This document shows, piece by piece, positions 1 through 7,617 of a stretch of DNA of 13,168 nt. This stretch comes from Deinococcus sp. (GTDB lineage Bacteria; Deinococcota; Deinococci; Deinococcales; Deinococcaceae), in the NCBI RefSeq assembly GCF_030523985.1, contig NZ_JAUNHK010000016.1:22802-35969 (forward strand), in the 5' to 3' direction. The position numbers and the translations under genes are program-made. The stretch's first letter is position 1. Every line of letters begins with the position of its first letter. Below the pieces are notes generated by a model. That model did not search any database, was not told where the DNA came from, and worked only from the letters and a program-made list of their open reading frames with translations.

Positions 1-164
1 GCGTCATCAGCGGCGGCAAGCGGCAGGCCGTGACCCGCTGCGACATTTTTGCCGTAACCGACAGCGGCGAAAAACTGGTCGCCACGGCGCTGGGCACCAT
101 CGTCAAGTCGGACGCGGCTCCGGTGAAAGGCGCTGAAATGCTGGCCGAGACACCGGAAAGCTGA
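1..164 (+). CDS. PaaI-type hotdog thioesterase, C-terminal part
   Basis: The reading frame is open from base 3 to the TGA at 162-164; the 5' end lies outside the window. The visible 53 residues read VISGGKRQAVTRCDIFAV, then a Gly-Glu turn, then KLVATALGTIVKSD. This beta-strand pattern, with a GKR...V.R.DIF.V...G.LVATA.GT core, matches the last two strands of PaaI/YdiI-type hotdog acyl-CoA thioesterases. Such enzymes hydrolyse acyl-CoAs in the cytoplasm. The next gene, an acyl-CoA dehydrogenase, begins 73 bp downstream on the same strand, so the thioesterase is probably the first visible member of the same acyl-CoA operon and could release stalled CoA esters. Only the C-terminus is seen, so the catalytic residues and the exact subfamily cannot be checked. 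Confidence 0.6.
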   Translation, partial: VISGGKRQAVTRCDIFAVTDSGEKLVATALGTIVKSDAAPVKGAEMLAETPES

Positions 165-237
165 CCATTGGCAGGCCCGGTGTCAGCCGCCCAGTGTCGG
201 CCCTGGCCCCCGTGCGCTTGCCCCAGGAGGAACCCCT

Positions 238-1485
<1,248 letters not shown>

Positions 1486-1504
1486 GACAAGTAAGTAGGT
1501 CGCA

Positions 1505-1603
1505 GTTCATCTTTGGATGAACCGAGCGAAGAAAGCACGCCCAACCGAGAATAAAGCGTTTTCGGCTCTGTTCCGAACATGCGAAATGCCAGGTTCGGCG
1601 TGC
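1505..1603 (+). repeat. Structured intergenic element, nested inverted repeats
   Basis: The 143-bp gap between the ACAD and SDR genes holds no ORF but has dense dyad symmetry. (a) GTTCATC (1505-1511) and GATGAAC (1516-1522) form a 7-bp hairpin with a TTTG loop. (b) GCACGCCCAACC (1535-1546) pairs with GGTTCGGCGTGC (1592-1603) with one mismatch. (c) Inside it, GCGTTTTCGG (1556-1565) pairs with CCGAACATGC (1573-1582), with one mismatch and one G-U pair. CCGAAC (1573-1578) could instead pair with GTTCGG (1593-1598), so the two folds compete. No T-run follows, so this is not an obvious terminator. It could be an operon-internal RNA structure (processing, stability, attenuation) or a copy of a small dispersed repeat. 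The SDR Shine-Dalgarno GGGGAGG (1614-1620) lies just outside it. Confidence 0.5.
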
Positions 1604-1628
1604 CTCTTTCACCGGGGAGGAAAGGCAG

Positions 1629-2429
1629 ATGCAGATTGAAAATAAAGTCATCGTGGTGACGGGCGGCGCGTCGGGCATCGGGCTGGCGCTGGCGACGCGG
1701 TTTGTCAAGGAAGGCGCGACGGTGGTCACGGTCGACCGCAACGCCGAACTGGGAGCCAAAACCGCCCAGGAGATTGGGGCGCGGTTCCTGAGTGCCGACC
1801 TCAGCCTGGAAGAAGAAGTCAAGGGCGTCATTGACGACGTGCTGGCGAAAGAAGGCCGCATTGACCTCTTTTGCTCGAATGCAGGCGTGGCCCTGGGCGC
1901 TGGCCCGGAAACGTCAGAGCACATCTGGGACCTGGTCTACCGCATCAACACCATGAGCCACGTCTGGGCGGCGCGTCACCTGCTGCCGCACTTTCTGGAG
2001 CGGGGCGAGGGCTATTTCCTCAACACGGCGTCGGCGGCGGGCCTGCTCACCGAACTGCACTCCGCGTCCTATGCCGTGACCAAGCACGCGGCGCTGGCCT
2101 TTGCTGAGTGGATGGCAATTACCTACAGGAACCAGGGCATCAAGGTGTCGTGCCTGTGTCCCGAAGGGGTCTGGACGCCCATGATTCAGCATGTGCCCTT
2201 CCTCCAGCAGACCGCCATCAGCACCGACGAACTGGTGGAGAAGACGCTGGAAGTTCTGCGGCGCGACGGCTTCCTGATTACCACCCACGAAACCACCGTG
2301 CGCGAGTTCCAGAACAAGGCCGCCGACTACGACAACTGGATTGGCAAGATGGCCTACCTGCGCGGCAAGTCCCAGGCCATGGTGGAGCAGGCCCGCAACA
2401 AGAAAGGGGCAGGCGAGGCACATTCATGA
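1629..2429 (+). CDS. Short-chain dehydrogenase/reductase (SDR)
   Basis: A 266-residue classical SDR, an NAD(P)-dependent cytoplasmic oxidoreductase. The Rossmann motif TGGASGIG spans residues 11-18. Asp36 at the end of strand 2 suggests NAD(H) preference. The NAG motif is at 84-86, and the catalytic tetrad is Asn108, Ser136, Tyr149 and Lys153 (YAVTK). The ATG is preceded by GGGGAGG at 1614-1620, 8 bases away, so the start is well set. The stop overlaps the next start (ATGA at 2426-2429), which implies translational coupling with the kinase. In the levulinate (Lva) pathway an SDR interconverts the 4-oxo and 4-hydroxy acyl-CoA. By analogy this enzyme may reduce a 4-oxoacyl-CoA to the kinase substrate, or oxidise the 3-hydroxy product of the ACAD step. 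The sequence alone cannot decide between these. Confidence 0.9.
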   Translation: MQIENKVIVVTGGASGIGLALATRFVKEGATVVTVDRNAELGAKTAQEIGARFLSADLSLEEEVKGVIDDVLAKEGRIDLFCSNAGVALGAGPETSEHIWDLVYRINTMSHVWAARHLLPHFLERGEGYFLNTASAAGLLTELHSASYAVTKHAALAFAEWMAITYRNQGIKVSCLCPEGVWTPMIQHVPFLQQTAISTDELVEKTLEVLRRDGFLITTHETTVREFQNKAADYDNWIGKMAYLRGKSQAMVEQARNKKGAGEAHS

Positions 2430-3523
2430 CCCGCAGTGACACGGCCCCCATGCGTCCCGGCGAGGAATTGCCGCTCGACCGCCTGCGCGAACTCCTGCGC
2501 GGCCAGGTGGCAGGCGACGTGGACGCCCTGAGCGCCGAACAGTTTCCCGGCGGCTTTTCCAACCTGACCTACCTGCTGCGGGCCGGAGATCATGAATATG
2601 TGCTGCGCCGCGCTCCGCTGGGGCCGGTGGCGAAAGGCGCACACGACATGGCCCGCGAGTATCGCTTGCTGGAAAAGGTCAATCCGGTGTTGCCCGTCGC
2701 GCCGAAACCTACGCTGCTGGTCGAAGACCCGGAAGTGCTGGGGTCGCCTTTTTACCTGATGGAGCGGCGGCACGGCGTGGTCGTTCGCACCCGGATTCCT
2801 GCCGAGTACGCCGACCTGCCCGACGCACCCCGCCAGATGTCCGAGGCGCTGGCCGATACGCTCGCTGACCTGCACGCCGTAGACATTGACGAAGCGGGCC
2901 TGCGCGACATCGGCAAACCGGAGGGCTTCAATCGCCGTCAGGTGGAGGGCTGGGCGGGCCGCTGGCGACGGGCGCGTGAACTGCTCCGTGACTCTGGCGA
3001 CCTGCCGCCGCCCGCCGAATTGCGCGACGAACTCGTCATCGCCTGGCTGGAAGCGAACGTGCCGCCCGAATCGGCGCACACCCTCGTCCACAACGACTTC
3101 AAGCTCGACAACCTGATGCTCGACCCCGCCGACCCCTCGAAGGTGACGGCGCTGCTCGACTGGGAAATGACGACGGTGGGCGACCCGCTGGTGGATTTGG
3201 GCCTGACCCTGACCTACTGGACTTCACCGCCGCAGCCCGGAGCCGCTGGGCCGCACATCGGAGCTGCCGGACACGAGGCCGGATTTCTGACCCGTGAGGC
3301 GTTCCTGAGCCGTTACGCTGAGCGCAGTGGACGCGACGTGAGCCAGGTGATGTGGTACGAGGTGCTGGGCCACTTCAAGCTGGCGGTCATCGTTCTTCAG
3401 ATTTTTGCCCGCTACCGCCTGGGGCAGACCCGTGATCCCCGTTTTGCCGCGCTAGGCGAGCAGGCCCGCTGGCTGATAGGCGAGGCGTGGCGGCGTATAG
3501 CGCAGACGGCGGAACAGGCGTGA
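2426..3523 (+). CDS. APH-fold kinase, probable 4-hydroxyacyl-CoA kinase
   Basis: A 365-residue protein of the aminoglycoside phosphotransferase/choline kinase fold. The start ATG overlaps the SDR stop, with a purine-rich AGGCGAGG (2411-2418) 7 bases upstream. The glycine-rich loop region FPGGFSNLTYLL (40-51) is followed by YVLRRAP (58-64), with the ATP-binding basic residue. The catalytic loop HNDFKLDN has His222, Asp224 and Asn229. The metal-binding motif DWE has Asp245. The text resembles the kinase domain fused to ACAD in animal ACAD10/ACAD11 and the separate bacterial LvaA-type kinases, not drug-resistance enzymes. Known members phosphorylate the 4-hydroxyl of 4-hydroxyacyl-CoAs, preparing it for removal by the partner ACAD. 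Here the partner ACAD is two genes upstream. The small LvaB partner of Pseudomonas is not seen. Antibiotic resistance is unlikely in this context. Confidence 0.85.
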   Translation: MTRSDTAPMRPGEELPLDRLRELLRGQVAGDVDALSAEQFPGGFSNLTYLLRAGDHEYVLRRAPLGPVAKGAHDMAREYRLLEKVNPVLPVAPKPTLLVEDPEVLGSPFYLMERRHGVVVRTRIPAEYADLPDAPRQMSEALADTLADLHAVDIDEAGLRDIGKPEGFNRRQVEGWAGRWRRARELLRDSGDLPPPAELRDELVIAWLEANVPPESAHTLVHNDFKLDNLMLDPADPSKVTALLDWEMTTVGDPLVDLGLTLTYWTSPPQPGAAGPHIGAAGHEAGFLTREAFLSRYAERSGRDVSQVMWYEVLGHFKLAVIVLQIFARYRLGQTRDPRFAALGEQARWLIGEAWRRIAQTAEQA

Positions 3524-4212
3524 GCGAACTGCTGCTCATTCGGCACGGTCAGGCCACACCCTTCGAGGCCGAGACCGACCGACTTTCGCCGCTGGGCGAG
3601 GCGCAAGCGCGGGCAGTGGGGGAGACCCTGGCTGACTTTGCGCCCACCCATGTCCTGCACGGCACCCTGGTGCGTCAGCGCCGCACTGCGGAACTGGCGG
3701 CAGAGGGACGCGGCTGGCCTACGCCCGTTACCGACCCACGTCTGTCCGAGTTCGACGGCGACGGCTTGATCAATGTGCTTGCGCCGCTCCTAGCTCTTCA
3801 GGACACCGATTTTGCCGCCCTGGTACAGGCCTTTGCCGAAGGGCGGCATGGTCCGGAACGCAACCGCCATTTCCAGCGAATGCTCGAGACTCTGGCCGCA
3901 GCTTGGCAGGCTGGGAGCGTGACCCACCATCAGGTGGAGGGCTGGGCTGCTTTCCGTGCCCGCGTGCGTGCTGGCCTGGGTGACGTGCTGGCGCTGCCTT
4001 CGGGCAGTCGGGTCGCCGTCTTTACCAGTGGCGGGGTCATCGGCTTGGCGGTGGCCATGACCCTGGATGCGCCAGATGCGTCGGCCCTCAAGCTCAATTG
4101 GCGGGTCAAAAATGGCAGCATCACCCGAATGACTTTCGGCAGTGGACGCGTCAGCCTCGACAGTTTCAACGAGGAAGGCCATCTGCCAACGGATTTGAGA
4201 AGTTGGCGCTGA
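3520..4212 (+). CDS. Histidine-phosphatase-fold protein lacking the second His
   Basis: A 230-residue protein of the phosphoglycerate-mutase/histidine phosphatase superfamily. The chosen start is the GTG at 3520, which overlaps the kinase stop (GTGA) and places the LLLIRHGQ motif at residues 4-11, as usual. An upstream in-frame GTG at 3487 would add 11 residues from within the kinase gene. His9 is the phospho-acceptor; the R52/R55 region (LVRQRRTAEL) and Glu77 in LSEFD match family landmarks. The C-terminal motif that normally reads SHGG is instead VFTSGGVIG, so Ser170 stands where the second catalytic histidine belongs. This may lower or change phosphatase activity. As the last gene of the operon it may act on phosphorylated acyl-CoA intermediates, for example as a safety valve, but that is inference. 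Confidence 0.85.
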   Translation: MSELLLIRHGQATPFEAETDRLSPLGEAQARAVGETLADFAPTHVLHGTLVRQRRTAELAAEGRGWPTPVTDPRLSEFDGDGLINVLAPLLALQDTDFAALVQAFAEGRHGPERNRHFQRMLETLAAAWQAGSVTHHQVEGWAAFRARVRAGLGDVLALPSGSRVAVFTSGGVIGLAVAMTLDAPDASALKLNWRVKNGSITRMTFGSGRVSLDSFNEEGHLPTDLRSWR

Positions 4213-4261
4213 GGGCAAAAAGGCTGTCCTACTTATTTCTGTAGGACAGCCCTTTTGCCCT
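4212..4261. terminator. Long-stem intrinsic terminator closing the operon
   Basis: Starting at the stop codon, the arm 4212-4232 pairs with 4241-4261: 21 bp with a single mismatch at 4221, around the 8-base loop TTATTTCT (4233-4240). The lower stem is A-rich on the left and T-rich on the right. The hairpin can therefore form on either strand and may also stop - strand transcription coming from the recombinase gene. Confidence 0.8.
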
Positions 4262-4316
4262 ACGATATTCTTATTTATATGTCACTTCTTTTCTCGTCAC
4301 TCTCACTGGAATGAAA

Positions 4317-4346
4317 TGAACAGGAGAACATCTCATGCTCTGTTCA
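4317..4346 (-). terminator. Candidate terminator of the recombinase gene
   Basis: TGAACAG (4317-4323) and CTGTTCA (4340-4346) are perfect 7-bp arms with a 16-base loop that itself contains GAGA/TCTC. On the - strand it lies 18 bases after the recombinase stop and is followed by a short T-rich stretch (TTTCATT). The rest of the gap 4262-4364 is AT-rich and shows no ORF. Confidence 0.4.
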
Positions 4347-4364
4347 CCCCAGTCCGAAGTTCAA

Positions 4365-5297
4365 TCACTGCCCTTTAAGAAAATCCCGCAGACGGTCGTC
4401 AGCCCATTTCCCGTAGATACGAGCGGTAGCAACGTCGCTATGACCCAGATGCTCTGCTACGTCCTGCAAGGCGAACCCGGCTCGAACCAAGCGTGTTCCT
4501 GCCGAGTGTCGTAAAGCATGCAGACCTTTGTAGGTGACGCCAGCTTGATGGCACAGCGCTTTCATACGTAGACGGGCCGCTTCGGGAGAACGCCCTATAA
4601 CTCTTTGTTCTGGTGCAATTTGCACAAGGTCATCTAGCGCCGTCAGCAAAGAGCCTGACAGGATGACCCGGCGTGTTTTACGACCTTTGCCTGTTACGGT
4701 CGCAACAGCTTCAGCTTTATCAATATCGCCCCAACGAAGATTCACTATCTCGGAAGCACGTAGCCCAGCACTGGCTCCAAGCAAAAGCAAAACGCGCATA
4801 TCAGCGTCAGCCAAGGCCAGTAGCTTTTCCAGTTCATCCTCCGTATAAGGCTGCCTCTTGTCCTGGGGCCTCACTTTGTCATGCTGAGGCCGTACATCCC
4901 GGAAAGGGTCGAGTCGTGTGGCTTTGGCCCAACGTAAAGCCTGATAAAAAGCCCTCGCCCCAGCCAGGTAGACTCCAACAGACATAGGCTTGAGCCCCTC
5001 AGCTTCCATTCGTCTGAGCCATAGGTCTGCATGTTCGGGTTCGGCTTGAAGCAGGCCAATGGCATAGCTTCCAGTGAATTCAATCCAACGTTGCATGCCC
5101 AGCCGGTACTTCCTGAGGGTCTGCGTACTGGCAACACCGTGCCGTCTGGTCTGGTAGGCAAGTGTCAGTGACCAGAGGGTTTCTTTATCGCGGAGAGCGC
5201 AAGCTTCTACAGCCCGGCGGCGGCGCTCCTCAGAGGGCCAGGCTATCCATTCCTGAGCGGGTGCCAATGGGTCTTCCTGAAAACGGGCCAAAGTCAT
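4365..5297 (-). CDS. Xer-like tyrosine recombinase
   Basis: A complete 310-residue tyrosine recombinase, close to XerC/XerD size. The N-terminal SAM-like core-binding domain (about 35-130) is followed by the catalytic domain (about 150-305). The full catalytic set is present: Arg180 in GLRASEIVNLRW, Lys204 in TGKGRKTRR, His260 and Arg263 in HALRHSAGT, His286 in LGHSDVATARIY, and nucleophile Tyr295. It breaks and rejoins DNA at short inverted-repeat core sites. The ATG has no Shine-Dalgarno but has a TAGATT box 6 bases upstream, fitting a leaderless transcript. Immediately beyond that box lies a perfect 11-6-11 inverted repeat, a likely target site. No other phage or integrative-element gene is recognisable nearby, which favours a resident Xer-type enzyme over a prophage integrase, though a remnant of a mobile element remains possible. 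Base composition is less GC-rich than the flanking operons. Confidence 0.9.
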   Translation of the reverse strand: MTLARFQEDPLAPAQEWIAWPSEERRRRAVEACALRDKETLWSLTLAYQTRRHGVASTQTLRKYRLGMQRWIEFTGSYAIGLLQAEPEHADLWLRRMEAEGLKPMSVGVYLAGARAFYQALRWAKATRLDPFRDVRPQHDKVRPQDKRQPYTEDELEKLLALADADMRVLLLLGASAGLRASEIVNLRWGDIDKAEAVATVTGKGRKTRRVILSGSLLTALDDLVQIAPEQRVIGRSPEAARLRMKALCHQAGVTYKGLHALRHSAGTRLVRAGFALQDVAEHLGHSDVATARIYGKWADDRLRDFLKGQ

Positions 5298-5303
5298 GTT
5301 GCT

Positions 5304-5309
5304 AATCTA
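5304..5309 (-). promoter_or_regulatory. Leaderless -10 box of the recombinase gene
   Basis: Read on the - strand, TAGATT is followed by AGCAAC and then the ATG. The spacing (6 bases) and TANNNT form match leaderless promoters of Deinococcus. The box directly abuts the inverted repeat at 5310-5337, so protein bound there would cover the promoter. Confidence 0.5.
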
Positions 5310-5337
5310 ACTTCTGGTAATCCCACTTACCAGAAGT
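5310..5337. other. dif-like 28-bp recombination site
   Basis: The arms ACTTCTGGTAA (5310-5320) and TTACCAGAAGT (5327-5337) are perfect inverted copies of 11 bp, separated by the 6-base spacer TCCCAC. Overall 11-6-11 geometry, with TAA and TTA at the inner arm ends, is that of Xer dif sites. The site lies 12 bp from the start codon of the recombinase gene. It could equally be an autoregulatory operator, and the two roles are compatible. No second copy was found in the window. Confidence 0.55.
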
Positions 5338-5373
5338 AGCAATTTCCGTGGCCATAAGTGACGAGCTGTCTTT

Positions 5374-5628
5374 TTACTTTGCCAGTAGGAGTGGCTGGTC
5401 TGGGAGCTCTGGTCTTGGGAGTTCAAAGGCCTTTGCCATAGCCTTACCCAACTGCTCCCAAAAGTTCTGTGGCTCTAGTGCTTGTAACACCGATGCCGAT
5501 GCCTGCGCTTTCGCAAATACCTGGATTGAGCGTTACAGGTTGGTGGCAACGACTATGGGGCGACTTCGGATAGCCGCTGGCTGTTCATATATTTTCTTAT
5601 AAAGATACAGGGTGCAACGTGGTGCTTT
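5374..5628 (-). pseudogene. Possible broken ORF upstream of the recombinase
   Basis: On the - strand a single frame runs from 5628 to a stop at 5374-5376, interrupted only by one TAA at 5533-5535. The 52 codons after that stop have the look of coding sequence (for example LEPQNFWEQLGKAMAKAF and LPRPELPDQPLLLAK). The 32 or so residues before it (including PAAIRSRPIVVATNL) have no ATG, GTG or TTG start. An internal GTG at 5490 would give a 38-residue peptide without a clear ribosome site. I do not recognise the family. It may be the remnant of a gene disrupted in this recombination locus, or a chance open frame. The whole gap 5338-5650 holds nothing else except the promoter of the next gene and an inverted repeat. 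Confidence 0.25.
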
Positions 5629-5659
5629 TTAAGCATATAAAATGGCATAAATGCACCCT
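5609..5659. repeat. Inverted repeat around a start codon
   Basis: AGGGTGCA (5609-5616) and TGCACCCT (5652-5659) are perfect 8-bp inverted copies 35 bp apart. The right copy overlaps the start codon at 5651, so the pair brackets the promoter of the degenerate recombinase gene. It may be an operator; chance is possible. Confidence 0.3.
5638..5643 (+). promoter_or_regulatory. Leaderless -10 box (TAAAAT)
   Basis: TAAAAT is followed by seven bases (GGCATAA) and the ATG at 5651. No Shine-Dalgarno exists upstream of that ATG. This is the same arrangement as at the recombinase and PucR genes. Confidence 0.5.
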
Positions 5660-6556
5660 CAAGATGAACGACATCTCAAATTGAAGCGGGCGATGCAGGA
5701 AGCCGACCTCGACACCGTGCTGGGCGTCCTGGGGCACGACATGCGGTGGCCGCTCAAGCAACTCCGCTCCAACTTGCGATTGATTTTTGCTTCTGCTGAG
5801 CGCGACCACGTCAATCTGCTGCACCCGCCCGAAGACTTCGTGGGCTGGCTCCAGGGACCCTTGCATGAAACGGTCAAAGGCCCAGGCACTGCCAAGGCAA
5901 ATACGGTGGTGGCGCGGCTGTCCACACTGTCCCAGCTCTACAGCCTGCTGATGGATGAGGAAGTCATCATTCAGCACCCGCTACGCGGCATGACCCGTCC
6001 ACCCGGCGAACGTAAGGTCGAGAAGCTACCGCCCCGCGAGGACATTGAGCGCCTGCTCGTCCATGCCGAGGCTGAGGCCGACGACCCGGCACTTTTCGCC
6101 GCCCTGACGTTGATGTACCGCCACACCTTTCAGGTCGCCGAACTGCTGACCCTGCGCTGGCCCGCTTTCGAGCACAACGACGGCACCATCTTGCGGCGGC
6201 GCACCATCTGCAAGCTCGACCCGGAGAGCTACGCTGCCCTTGACCGTCTGCTGGCAAAAGCAGGCGGTCCCCTGGCCCATCCCACCGGCCGCATCTTTCC
6301 CTATGAGAACAACGATGCCCTGCGCAGCCGCATCTTTCAGGTCTGCCGCAAAGCCAACTTGGCCTTTGTAAACCCCGCCAAACTTCGCAAGGCTGGACTG
6401 CGCGACTTTGCGCTCACTGCCGACGAAGCCGGATTCATAGGTGACGAAGCTTACGCCCTCGCCCGCCGACTGGCCCAGCAGCTTGAAATTGACCGCAAGA
6501 CCGATACGGCCTCTGAATCCATAACGTCCCCGTCAGGAGAAACCGACGCGGGATAG
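5651..6556 (+). CDS. Catalytically degenerate tyrosine-recombinase-like protein
   Basis: A 301-residue protein with the layout of a tyrosine recombinase. An N-terminal SAM-like, core-binding-type region (about 10-115) contains KANTVVARLSTLSQLYSLLMDEEVIIQHPLRG-like text. A C-terminal region (about 125-280) includes LPPREDIERLLVHAE and MYRHTFQVAELLTLRWPAF. At the catalytic Arg position of the GLRxSEL motif there is Gln161. The HxLR box is reduced to AKLRKAGLRD (243-252), keeping an Arg but no His. No LGH box or nucleophile Tyr is found near the C-terminus. It probably binds DNA without cutting it. The start is supported by a leaderless -10 box (5638-5643). It is divergent from the active recombinase, with the dif-like site between them, so it may be an architectural partner or regulator. 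The last 20 residues are low-complexity and polar. Confidence 0.7.
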   Translation: MHPQDERHLKLKRAMQEADLDTVLGVLGHDMRWPLKQLRSNLRLIFASAERDHVNLLHPPEDFVGWLQGPLHETVKGPGTAKANTVVARLSTLSQLYSLLMDEEVIIQHPLRGMTRPPGERKVEKLPPREDIERLLVHAEAEADDPALFAALTLMYRHTFQVAELLTLRWPAFEHNDGTILRRRTICKLDPESYAALDRLLAKAGGPLAHPTGRIFPYENNDALRSRIFQVCRKANLAFVNPAKLRKAGLRDFALTADEAGFIGDEAYALARRLAQQLEIDRKTDTASESITSPSGETDAG

Positions 6557-6608
6557 AATTGCAGCCCCCAACACGCCCCCTGACCCCGCAGCGGTGCACA
6601 CTTGAGCC

Positions 6609-7607
6609 ATGCCTCCTCTTCTTTCCGTACTCGATTTGACGCCCGTCAGTTCTGGTCAGGCTCCGGGCGAGGCCCTGCGGCATACCCTCGAACTGGCGGA
6701 GGTGGCCGATACCCATGATTACACCCGCTTCTGGATTGCCGAGCACCACAACAGCGTGGCCTTTGCCAGTGCCGCCACTGAAATCCTGATTGCCCTGGTG
6801 GCGGCCCGCACGCAGCGAATCCGGGTCGGCTCGGGCGGAGTGATGCTGCCCAACCACTCGCCGCTGAAAGTCGCTGAGAATTTTATGAGCCTGGAAGCCC
6901 TCTTTCCTGGCCGCATAGACCTGGGCCTGGGCCGCGCACCGGGAACGGACGGGAAGACGGCCCTGGCCCTCAGGCGCTCACGCGAGGCGCTGCTGGCCGA
7001 CGATTTCCCGGCCCAGATTGCCCTGCTGCGGGCCTTTGCGGGTGAAAGCGAATGGCCCGCCGGGTCGCTGTTCGAGGAAATTCACGCCGAACCCCAGGGT
7101 GTGCCGCTCCCGCCCCTGTGGATTCTGGGGTCGAGTCTGTACGGTGCCGAACTCGCTGGGCGGCTGGGCGTGGGCTATGCCTTCGCCTACCACTTCAGTC
7201 AGGAAGACCCGGTCACGGCGCTGCGGGTCTACCGCGACCACTTTCGGCCCGGCCCACTGGCGGAACCTCATGCGATTCTGGGGGTCAACGCCCTCGCCGC
7301 CGAAACCACCCAGGAAGCCGAACACCTGTCGCTCACCACGGCGGCCCTGTCGCTGGGCATCCTGACCGGGCAACGTTCACCGCTGCTCGAACCAGCCGAA
7401 GCGGCTGAGCGACTGGCGGCGCAGGGGGCCAATCCCGCATCGCTGCTTAAAAAAGTGGTGCGCGGAACACCACAGCAGGTCTGGGCCGACCTTCAGGAAC
7501 TGGCCCAGCGAACCGGCGCAGACGAACTGATGGTGACCACCCACGTCCACGACCCCCAGGCACGGCAGGAATCCTACCGATTGCTGGCCCGCGCCGCCCG
7601 CGCATAA
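6609..7607 (+). CDS. LLM-class flavin-dependent oxidoreductase (MsnO8-like)
   Basis: A 332-residue luciferase-like (LLM) TIM-barrel flavoenzyme, full length for the MsnO8/YhbW-type group. Marks: LSVLDLTPVSSG (5-16), FWIAEHHN (41-48), VGSGGVMLPNHSPLKVAE (73-90), LFPGRIDLGLGRAPG (98-112) and PLWILGSS-type strand text further on. Members use reduced FMN from a separate reductase to oxidise small organic substrates; the substrate here is unknown. The start agrees with family N-termini but no Shine-Dalgarno precedes it. A TAGAAT at 6554-6559 is a possible -10 box, without a convincing -35. The gap 6557-6608 holds nothing else. It converges on the PucR-like gene with only 10 bp between stops and no visible terminator. 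Confidence 0.88.
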   Translation: MPPLLSVLDLTPVSSGQAPGEALRHTLELAEVADTHDYTRFWIAEHHNSVAFASAATEILIALVAARTQRIRVGSGGVMLPNHSPLKVAENFMSLEALFPGRIDLGLGRAPGTDGKTALALRRSREALLADDFPAQIALLRAFAGESEWPAGSLFEEIHAEPQGVPLPPLWILGSSLYGAELAGRLGVGYAFAYHFSQEDPVTALRVYRDHFRPGPLAEPHAILGVNALAAETTQEAEHLSLTTAALSLGILTGQRSPLLEPAEAAERLAAQGANPASLLKKVVRGTPQQVWADLQELAQRTGADELMVTTHVHDPQARQESYRLLARAARA

Positions 7608-7617
7608 ATCATCGCCT

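Noticed and set aside
2108..2425. N-terminal extension of the kinase frame
   Set aside because: It lies entirely inside the SDR gene in another frame; the ATGA overlap at 2426 is the natural start and gives family-typical length.
2426..3523. Aminoglycoside resistance gene
   Set aside because: The fold is shared, but the operon context and the text fit acyl-CoA-linked kinases, not resistance enzymes.
5348..5602. 84-codon + strand frame from a GTG
   Set aside because: Ser- and Ala-rich, no ribosome site, no recognisable text; the opposite strand frame looks more coding-like.
4262..6556. Prophage or integrative element
   Set aside because: Apart from the recombinase there are no phage, transfer or replication genes, no tRNA target and no flanking direct repeats that I can see.
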